Below are positions 55,735-62,367 of a stretch of DNA of 64,000 bases, piece by piece. Under the pieces are notes generated by a model. That model was not told the origin of the DNA. It was given only the letters and a program-made list of their open reading frames with translations, and ran no database searches. The first letter of the stretch is position 1, and each line of letters begins with the position of its first letter. Source of the stretch: Herbinix hemicellulosilytica (lineage in GTDB: Bacteria; Bacillota; Clostridia; Lachnospirales; Lachnospiraceae); contig NZ_CVTD020000017.1 of the NCBI RefSeq assembly GCF_002904165.1, positions 62,001-126,000 on the forward strand, read 5' to 3'. The translations under genes were made by a program, and so were the position numbers.

Positions 55735-56802
55735 TCAAATATTTTCAAGCATTTCTATAATATCGCTGGCCTTTGGCGGACAGCCTTTTACAAATTTATC
55801 GCATCCCGATGTACATTGTCCTACTCCCAGTCCATTTAATTTCTTGCCTTTAAATCCCTGCCCTATTTTTATCTTCTCAATCTTTATTAGGCTTACCTTA
55901 TCAAGAGCATATATCAGAGAAGCATAACAGGCTGAGCAGGCACTGTCCTCCTCTATATATTTGCTTAGTCTGGAAACTGCCGATATATGTTTATTATTTA
56001 CAACCGGCCTGTTTTTAGTATTTAGTTCTACAATTTTTGTATCTTCATCAAAGTATTTTCCCAAGCCGTAATCTTTTGCCATACGAAGATATCCTATATC
56101 GTCCGGTTTATACCCTATAAGTTGCGCCCCATATGAATCCAGCAAAACAGGGTCAAAACCCAGCATTATCCGGTTTGCGGTTACGGGATGCCCTCCTTCT
56201 TCGAAAGACAGGTCCCCGCAAACGGAGTCTACAATATGAAGCGATGGCCGTAAAACGGCATTCAGCGCCGCAATTGGCTTATGTAAGCCTAAGGTATGAA
56301 ATCTTCTTTTTTCACTGTCAGGTATACATCCTTTAAGGTTTTTTAAACAACAGGTCACACCTGTCTGACAGTGGCCTTTAAGCACCGGAACATTTATCAG
56401 GTAATCTACCGATACGGCACATTCACACACTTTTATTGTCAAGCCCTTACTCTCTTTTGCCACAGCATTATCCCGTTTTGTATCAATGAGTCTGACATTA
56501 TATTTTTCCGCAAGCCGGGTATATCCGCAATTTCTGAAAGCTTGTTCTGTACTGTCTCCTACCCAAGCTCCTTCTAAAATACATATATCATGCACCCCTG
56601 CATCCTTAAGATACCTGATAATTCCTTCAACAATTTCGGGATGGGTTGTTGCTCCTTCATCAGCCGGGCGGGATACAACCAGGTTAGGTTTTATGCCTAT
56701 CTTCATATCCGGCCTTAATTTAGAAGCAATGTCGGCTTCTCTCATTAGCTCATAGGTCATTTCCTGCAGGTTAGTACCATAATTAATATATATATCTGCC
56801 AT
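55735..56802 (-). CDS. DUF362 family protein
   Basis: The 355-residue protein matches DUF362 by IGIKPNLV, ATTHPEIVEGIIRYLKDAG, VPVLKGHCQTGVTCCLKNLKG and DSYGAQLIGY. DUF362 proteins are often fused to ferredoxin domains; here the C-terminal third has Cys pairs (CSACYASL; CTSGCDKFVKGCPP) that may bind a cluster, but the spacing is not that of a 4Fe-4S ferredoxin. The role is unknown. No signal peptide. It ends just after a possible stop-adjacent Rho-independent region and begins 20 bases before an AGGAAG-type site. Confidence 0.88.
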   Translation of the reverse strand: MADIYINYGTNLQEMTYELMREADIASKLRPDMKIGIKPNLVVSRPADEGATTHPEIVEGIIRYLKDAGVHDICILEGAWVGDSTEQAFRNCGYTRLAEKYNVRLIDTKRDNAVAKESKGLTIKVCECAVSVDYLINVPVLKGHCQTGVTCCLKNLKGCIPDSEKRRFHTLGLHKPIAALNAVLRPSLHIVDSVCGDLSFEEGGHPVTANRIMLGFDPVLLDSYGAQLIGYKPDDIGYLRMAKDYGLGKYFDEDTKIVELNTKNRPVVNNKHISAVSRLSKYIEEDSACSACYASLIYALDKVSLIKIEKIKIGQGFKGKKLNGLGVGQCTSGCDKFVKGCPPKASDIIEMLENI

Positions 56803-56851
56803 TTTATCACTTCCTTACTTTTAGTAATCCGATATAATAAGTCATTTTATC

Positions 56852-56896
56852 ATGAGGCATCCAAGCAAATCTTTCCTGTTTGCTCAGATGCCTCAT
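56852..56896 (-). terminator. Hairpin after the M3 peptidase gene
   Basis: ATGAGGCATC (56852-56861) pairs with GATGCCTCAT (56887-56896), with inner AGCAAA/TTTGCT pairing. It is 70 bases after the peptidase stop. The following T-run is weak (GATAAAATG), so efficiency is unclear. Confidence 0.55.
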
Positions 56897-56965
56897 AATA
56901 ATTATGACCTATGCATTTAAAATATTTTATACATAGCACCAAAACCTTATAATGTTTATCATCTA

Positions 56966-58666
56966 TTATTCACGTATCCAGTTAAGCAATTCCTCTTTGG
57001 CATAGGATATGGCTTTTGCCACGCTGCCTTCTTCAAAAGGTACAGACAGATTAGCTAATTTAAGCAGGCTAAGATAATTTGTGCTTCCGCCGGCTTTACA
57101 CAGTGCCAGATAATCTTTCCATGCCTGTTCTTTGTTTTCGGCATACCGCTTCTTAAGCTCCATAGCTCCCATAGTTGTCAGGGTATAGTTTATGTAATAG
57201 AAAGGATAGAGGAAGATATGCAATTTATGATACCAATATCCGCCCCTTTCCATAAATTCATCACCGTCGTAATCCCTCCAGGGCATATACTTTTTCTCAA
57301 GTTTATGCCACTCCAGGGTCCGTTCCTTCGGTGTAAGGTCAGGATTGGCGTACATAATATGCTGAAACTCGTCAACAGCAACCCCGAAAGGTACAAATGT
57401 TATAGCTTCCTGCAAATGAGCGTGTCTGAATTTATCTGCATCCTTGCCAAAGAACCACTCTGCATAAGGATAAGAAAACTGCTCCATAGCCATTGAATGA
57501 ATTTCTGCAATATCCGTACTGACCGAATAATAGTTTAAAGTATTTTGCTCTCTCATAGCCATATATCCTGCAAAAGCATGCCCAAGCTCATGGGTCAGCA
57601 CTTGTATATCAAATATCGTTTGATTAAAACAGGAGAACACATATGGAGCCTTATAATCAGAAAGGAATGTCATATACCCGGTTGAGGCTTTATTGGGCTT
57701 GTTTTTAAGATCCATTAGCTCATGCTTAATCATAAAGTCAATAAACTCTCCGGTCTCTAAGCTCATTTCATGATACATCTTGCGGGCTTCATTTACCAGA
57801 TATTCGTCATCACCTGCCGGAATAGCATTGCCATCCGGGAAAATGAACTTTTCATCATATACCCTAAGCTTATCTACCCCAATTCTTTTTGCCTGTGCCC
57901 GGTAAAGTTCCTCGCACAGAGGTACTATTTCTTTTAAAACCTGCTCGCGAAATGCAGCTACTTCTTTTTGACCATAATCGCTTCTTTGCTGCTGCATATA
58001 AGCAAGAGGGATATAATTCTCGTAGCCTAAAGCCCGGCCCATTTCATTACGTATTTTTACAAGCTCATCAAAGATTTGCTCCAACTCTTCTTCATGAGAA
58101 TGATAAAAATCCGAATAAGCTTTAAATGCCGCTTTTCGTACATTTCTGTCGGGATGCTCAAAATATTTCTGAATCCCATACAAATTCAGGGTCTTTCCAT
58201 CAAATTCAATCTGGGCGGTAGCCATAATCTTCTGATAACGCAAAGTAAGTTTTGCTTCCTGCTGCATGTAAGGAACAAGCTCTTCTTTGAATTTATCTAC
58301 TTCCCTTTTTTCTTTTACCAGAAACTCCGGCCCGTATTCTGCGTTAATTTCATCGGTAAACTTACATTCAATCAATGCTTTGCTTATTTCGGTCATTGCA
58401 ACGGCCGCTTCCGCCTCACGGTTATTTATATACTCTACTTCTTTTTCATAAAACTCATCGGTAGTATCAAGGGTATTGCGTATGTAGGCAATGGTTGTCA
58501 TGGTGGAAACCGAACTGTATAACTTCTCCCTTTTTTCAAGAACTTCTTTTATATCACCATAGGTTCTGGCGTTTTTTATATCTTCAACCATCTTCTTGCA
58601 TTCTGCTTCAAGCTTATCATAATCCGGTCTTACATACTCAAGTTGTGAAAATGTGAAATCCTTCAT
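56966..58666 (-). CDS. M3 family oligoendopeptidase (PepF-like)
   Basis: The 566-residue metallopeptidase has the zinc motif HELGH in QVLTHELGHAFAGYMA and the downstream Glu in STDIAEIHSMAMEQ. It is slightly shorter than PepF (about 600). M3 enzymes degrade oligopeptides in the cytoplasm; no signal peptide is present. AAGGAGATG precedes the ATG. The gene is divergent from the beta-propeller gene and appears monocistronic. Confidence 0.95.
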   Translation of the reverse strand: MKDFTFSQLEYVRPDYDKLEAECKKMVEDIKNARTYGDIKEVLEKREKLYSSVSTMTTIAYIRNTLDTTDEFYEKEVEYINNREAEAAVAMTEISKALIECKFTDEINAEYGPEFLVKEKREVDKFKEELVPYMQQEAKLTLRYQKIMATAQIEFDGKTLNLYGIQKYFEHPDRNVRKAAFKAYSDFYHSHEEELEQIFDELVKIRNEMGRALGYENYIPLAYMQQQRSDYGQKEVAAFREQVLKEIVPLCEELYRAQAKRIGVDKLRVYDEKFIFPDGNAIPAGDDEYLVNEARKMYHEMSLETGEFIDFMIKHELMDLKNKPNKASTGYMTFLSDYKAPYVFSCFNQTIFDIQVLTHELGHAFAGYMAMREQNTLNYYSVSTDIAEIHSMAMEQFSYPYAEWFFGKDADKFRHAHLQEAITFVPFGVAVDEFQHIMYANPDLTPKERTLEWHKLEKKYMPWRDYDGDEFMERGGYWYHKLHIFLYPFYYINYTLTTMGAMELKKRYAENKEQAWKDYLALCKAGGSTNYLSLLKLANLSVPFEEGSVAKAISYAKEELLNWIRE

Positions 58667-58803
58667 CTGAACATCTCCTTATATATAAAATAACAATTAT
58701 AATATACCATATTAAACCTGAACTGTATATTATTTTTGATATGATATATAATTTTTACAACTATAAATAAACATGGCATATATAAGAATAAGGTAATATC
58801 GTC

Positions 58804-58824
58804 ACAAGTTATATCATAACTTGT
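58804..58824. promoter_or_regulatory. Perfect 9-3-9 palindrome upstream of the beta-propeller gene
   Basis: ACAAGTTAT (58804-58812) and ATAACTTGT (58816-58824) are exact inverted copies around ATC. It lies 27 bases before the ATG of the GSDH-like gene, in the gap between divergent genes, where a repressor would block transcription or translation. Confidence 0.5.
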
Positions 58825-58850
58825 ATTGATACCGGATAAGGAGTCATTTC

Positions 58851-60236
58851 ATGCAAAGATTAAGGGTAGGCTTAAGGCCTATAGTTAACAATCTAAATCT
58901 TCCCACTGTTATAAAGACAGTTATATTCCCTGGAGAGGAAGAAGAAAGCCTGGTTATTGCCACCCAGGTAGGCGAGATATTTTATGTAAGAAATGATACT
59001 GTATCACTGCTTCTAGATATAAGACACAATATTATTGATCTTGGCGCAGCCGGAGGATATGATGAGCGTGGTCTTCTGGGCCTTGCTTTTCATCCGGATT
59101 TTTATTACAACGGTTTATTTTATATCCACTACACTCTGGCAGGAACACAAGGCCCCGGAGCCTTATCGGGCCGTTTTGTTCCCGACCCCTGTTATAGAGA
59201 TACGTTAAATCTTGTATGGAGCAACAGGGAAAACAGGTATGACCATATCGACACAGTTGAAGAATGGATGGTGCAGGAAAACGGCAGCCCGGTAAAAAGA
59301 AGAACTCTTCTTAACCTTAGAAGGCCTTTTATGAACCATAACGGCGTAAACACCCTTAACTTTTCTCCCGAAACCGGAAGACTCGTTCTTGCCACAGGAG
59401 ACGGCGGATCAGGCTTTGACCCGTTTAATTTGGCACAAAACGATATGGAAATAGCGGGAAAAATCATTGAAATTGACGTAGATATGGATGTATTCATAGA
59501 CAATATGCCGGCAGTAACCAGATTTGACGAACTGCCCCAATCGGTTCAGGCTTCTCTTACGGTTATAGCCAAGGGTATACGCAATACAACAGGCATAGCC
59601 TATCAGAGATTTAACAATTATTATATAAAGTATGTGGGATTTGTAGGTCAGGATATGGTTGAGGCTGTTTTTTCTTTTGTGTCATATACCCCCCTGCCCG
59701 TAACCGATATTATCAGATCATATGCTTTACAAACCGTCCCCAGACAGGATGGTTTTATAAATCTCGGATGGAGGGGATGGGAAGGTATTCTTCCTACCTC
59801 AATTATAAGGCCTTGTCAAGACGGCAGAAATCAGGATCAAAAGATTATGGCATATTATAATGATGCTATAATAACAGCACCTTTGCGAATTTATCCCCTA
59901 ACCTGCTATTATCATGATGACCCCAGACCAAATAAGATTGAAGGCATGGCTATCACGGGAGTGCAACCCTATCAGGGAACCGAAATACCGGAATTAACCG
60001 GAAGCTGTGTATTTACAGATTTTAGCGGTGTTATGGCATATACATTTGCAACACCCGAATGCAGAATGAACGATTATAATGTTATAGATTTTGATTTTGA
60101 CTTTATGACAGATTCTGTATTTTTTACGGCGCTAGGTACAGATTTAAATCAGACAAAATTATATTTGGGTGCTTATGGGTCCGCAAATGTAACCGCACAA
60201 CATCTGGGAACCGTATTTGAAATTATAAGAAGATAA
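58851..60236 (+). CDS. GSDH-like (glucose/sorbosone dehydrogenase) six-bladed beta-propeller, cytoplasmic
   Basis: The 461 residues match the glucose/sorbosone dehydrogenase family: ERGLLGLAFHPDF, the possible catalytic His in NHNGVNTLNFSP, GDGGSGFDPFNLAQND, and GIRNTTG (Arg). Soluble quinoprotein sugar dehydrogenases use PQQ and are usually exported, but here no signal peptide exists and an obligate anaerobe is not expected to make PQQ. The middle (NRENRYDHIDTVEEWMVQ) contains an insertion. It could be a structural or binding propeller, or an enzyme using another cofactor. AAGGAG precedes the ATG. A perfect palindrome lies upstream. Confidence 0.82.
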   Translation: MQRLRVGLRPIVNNLNLPTVIKTVIFPGEEEESLVIATQVGEIFYVRNDTVSLLLDIRHNIIDLGAAGGYDERGLLGLAFHPDFYYNGLFYIHYTLAGTQGPGALSGRFVPDPCYRDTLNLVWSNRENRYDHIDTVEEWMVQENGSPVKRRTLLNLRRPFMNHNGVNTLNFSPETGRLVLATGDGGSGFDPFNLAQNDMEIAGKIIEIDVDMDVFIDNMPAVTRFDELPQSVQASLTVIAKGIRNTTGIAYQRFNNYYIKYVGFVGQDMVEAVFSFVSYTPLPVTDIIRSYALQTVPRQDGFINLGWRGWEGILPTSIIRPCQDGRNQDQKIMAYYNDAIITAPLRIYPLTCYYHDDPRPNKIEGMAITGVQPYQGTEIPELTGSCVFTDFSGVMAYTFATPECRMNDYNVIDFDFDFMTDSVFFTALGTDLNQTKLYLGAYGSANVTAQHLGTVFEIIRR

Positions 60237-60318
60237 TTTTGTCTGATCTAAGTTTCTTTGATATATATTTAGATTTATTTTAGCTTCCTTTATTCTATAA
60301 GTACAAATAGCTTACAAA

Positions 60319-60347
60319 TAGCCCCAAAGCCTAAATATTTGGGGCTA
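60319..60347 (+). terminator. Terminator after the beta-propeller gene
   Basis: A perfect 10-bp stem pairs TAGCCCCAAA (60319-60328) with TTTGGGGCTA (60338-60347), followed by GCTGTTTTATT. It lies about 80 bases after the stop. Confidence 0.8.
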
Positions 60348-60424
60348 GCTGTTTTATTGGTGCAAGTCATATATTTTAAATAGGATTTTTCTCCTGCTTT
60401 TTAGTGCATTTTTCTATTGCTTTT

Positions 60425-60453
60425 TTGCACATATGTGATATTCTTGATATACT
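60425..60453 (+). promoter_or_regulatory. Promoter of folT
   Basis: TTGCAC (60425-60430) and TATACT (60448-60453) are 17 bases apart. The expected start is near 60460, just before the riboswitch. Confidence 0.7.
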
Positions 60454-60466
60454 AAAAAAAATATAA

Positions 60467-60563
60467 AGCAGAGTAGGATTATGTGCGTTAAGTGCCGGTT
60501 GAACGGGGAGTTGTCAGCCGGACGAAAAGGAATCTTGCGATACATAATCCGCATCCCGCTGCT
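60467..60563 (+). promoter_or_regulatory. Tetrahydrofolate (THF) riboswitch
   Basis: The sequence matches the THF-I aptamer: closing helix AGCAG/CTGCT at the ends, GAGTAGG, the highly conserved GCGTTAAGTGCC, GGGGAGTTGTC, GGACGAAA, and ATCCGCATCCCGCTGC at the 3' side. It is about 75 bases ahead of folT, a folate transporter. Between aptamer and gene, the TTTTTGTAGTAGTGG stretch may take part in the expression platform, but I could not define the switch. Binding of reduced folate should lower folate uptake. Confidence 0.95.
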
Positions 60564-60639
60564 ACATTCGGATAATCAAATATTTGCTATTTGATATTAT
60601 CTCTTTTTGTAGTAGTGGAATACAAAGGAGGTAATTTTT

Positions 60640-61200
60640 TTGCGTAAAATTTCGGTTTTGTTTAAAGAATCAATTAAAGAATTTAAAAGTGTAAGATGCA
60701 TTACATTTACAGCCATGCTGGGTGCGATTTCAGTTGTATTGGGAAGTTTAAGGATTGATGTGACACCTTTTTTAAGAATAAGCTTTTCTTTTCTTCCTAA
60801 TCGGTTTGTCTTTTATCTTTTCGGACCGGCTGTAGGCGGAATATACGGTGCCGCTATGGATATACTGACCTTTATAATAAAACCTTCCGGTGCCTTTCAT
60901 CCCGGAATCACCTTTAACGCCTTTATAACAGGGGTTATTTACGGATTGGTATTATATAAAAAACCGGCCACTATCAAAAGAATCTTCATAGCCGATATAA
61001 TTCAGATGATCATTGTAAACCTGCTTTTGCAAACTTACTGGCTCACCGGTTTAACAGGCTTAAGCTTTTTTGCTCTGTTCCCTCCAAGGGCACTGAAAGC
61101 CTTAATTATGCTGCCGATAGAAACGCTTCTTTTCTATTCTGCTGTCAAAGCGGTAGAAGCAACCGGAATTAAAAAAATATTATCGGGAAGAGGCATGTAA
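60640..61200 (+). CDS. folT: Folate ECF transporter S component
   Basis: The 186-residue membrane protein has five to six hydrophobic helices and the S-component pattern RISFSFLPNRFVFYLFGPAVGGIYGA with GAFHPGITFNAFITG, as in FolT. It captures folate and works with a shared energising module (EcfT, EcfA, EcfA') that must be elsewhere. The N-terminal KSVRCITFTAMLGAIS is typical. The start is TTG at 60640, preceded by AAAGGAGGT at 8 bases. A THF riboswitch upstream confirms folate as the substrate. Confidence 0.95.
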   Translation: MRKISVLFKESIKEFKSVRCITFTAMLGAISVVLGSLRIDVTPFLRISFSFLPNRFVFYLFGPAVGGIYGAAMDILTFIIKPSGAFHPGITFNAFITGVIYGLVLYKKPATIKRIFIADIIQMIIVNLLLQTYWLTGLTGLSFFALFPPRALKALIMLPIETLLFYSAVKAVEATGIKKILSGRGM

Positions 61201-61258
61201 GCTGAAACCTATAACGAATGTTCGGACTTACTGTTATGTTTTGATGATGGGACATAAA

Positions 61259-61311
61259 AATACCTCCAAAGTAGATTTTAAGTTATTTAACTTATCTACT
61301 TTGGAGGTATT
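61259..61311. terminator. 17-bp perfect stem, bidirectional terminator
   Basis: AATACCTCCAAAGTAGA (61259-61275) pairs exactly with TCTACTTTGGAGGTATT (61295-61311); the loop holds a second AAGTT/AACTT hairpin. On the minus strand TTTTTATGT follows, better for the phosphatase gene; the plus side serves folT more weakly. Confidence 0.88.
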
Positions 61312-61425
61312 AAATATCCCCATAATTTGTATACTGAATTTGTTTTAAATAGTCTTTCCGGTTAAACTATACAACTTTCACATTGCAGGTATATGTAACA
61401 TTATATACTATAAGCTTCTGTAACT

Positions 61426-61956
61426 TTAATCTATATTATATACCTTTATTTCACAATTACCCAGGCTATAAGCTGCAAATTCTTCATTTTCCAAATCACA
61501 AAAATATGTATGGATAACCCTGCTTATACCGTTATGAGTCACAATCAGAACATTTTCCCCGACATACTCCTTAATTACTTCATCCAGGAAATTATATACC
61601 CGCTGGGCCACCATAAAATAAGACTCTCCGTGCTTAAACCTGGCAAAGAATTTTCTTTTTTCCTTCTGATATAATTCATCTCCCCTGTCCTTACCTTCAA
61701 AAATACCAAAATCCATTTCTATAAGCCTGTCATCGTATTTTATTTCAATATCCTTATTTTCACATATTATTTGCGCAGTCATGGCTGTTCTCTTTAGCGG
61801 GGATGCAAATACATATTTAAATTCGAAGGGTATATTGTCCCTTAATCTCTTAGCCTGCATAATGCCTGTATCATTAAGGGGAATATCCGTTCTGCCCAAT
61901 ATCAAATTCTTTTTGTTCCATTCAGTCTCTCCGTGACGTGTAACCAGTAATTTCAT
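61426..61956 (-). CDS. Histidine phosphatase family protein (phosphoglycerate mutase-like)
   Basis: The 176-residue protein begins LLVTRHGETEWN, the RHG motif with the phosphorylated His, and includes ASPLKRTAMTAQ and the second His in LIVTHNGISRV. Such small proteins include cobalamin-phosphate phosphatases (CobC), phosphoserine phosphatases and sugar-phosphate phosphatases; this one cannot be assigned. No cobalamin gene adjoins. A gap of about 410 bases separates it from adhE on the opposite strand. Confidence 0.92.
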   Translation of the reverse strand: MKLLVTRHGETEWNKKNLILGRTDIPLNDTGIMQAKRLRDNIPFEFKYVFASPLKRTAMTAQIICENKDIEIKYDDRLIEMDFGIFEGKDRGDELYQKEKRKFFARFKHGESYFMVAQRVYNFLDEVIKEYVGENVLIVTHNGISRVIHTYFCDLENEEFAAYSLGNCEIKVYNID

Positions 61957-62283
61957 TCTTATCCATCCTGTTCTCTATATATGATTTAATAACACTTTAA
62001 CAGCAAAGCAACCGACACTATTATAACATATCTTTCAGGATAAAAGATACCAAAACACGTATTAATCATATATACTGTAACTTTTTTAATTTTATTATTA
62101 ATGAGTTGTCATGTTATTTTATACAAATTTTTGCTTTAAGCTGTTATAATTTCAAGCCAATATTCCAAATTTGCTATTATTTTAACAATTATACGGTCTC
62201 AAATACAACTTTTTTGCCTTATATTGTGTATAATTTTACTTTAAAACCTGTATTGACATAAAATTATTGTTTATTTTTATTGA
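61957..62283. other. AT-rich divergent gap before adhE; no gene
   Basis: The stretch lies between the divergent phosphatase and adhE. I see no ribosome-bound frame. A second TTGACA occurs near 62251 with no matching -10, and several long T-runs near 62080-62230. The regulatory elements are at 62284-62335. Confidence 0.5.
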
Positions 62284-62312
62284 TTGACAGAATTTCATGT
62301 GTATTTTATAAT
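62284..62312 (+). promoter_or_regulatory. Consensus promoter of adhE
   Basis: TTGACA (62284-62289) and TATAAT (62307-62312), separated by 17 bases, are a perfect sigma-A promoter. The predicted start near 62319 falls in the Rex site. Confidence 0.93.
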
Positions 62313-62317
62313 TCTAA

Positions 62318-62335
62318 TTGTTAAATAATTAACAA
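62318..62335. promoter_or_regulatory. Rex operator (NADH/NAD+ sensing)
   Basis: TTGTTAA-ATAA-TTAACAA is an exact match to the Rex consensus TTGTTAANNNNTTAACAA. It begins within a few bases of the predicted transcription start, so Rex bound at low NADH would block adhE; a high NADH/NAD+ ratio releases it. It ends 32 bases before the start codon. Confidence 0.95.
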
Positions 62336-62367
62336 TCTTGCTTTGATCATATAAAGGAGGATGTCCT

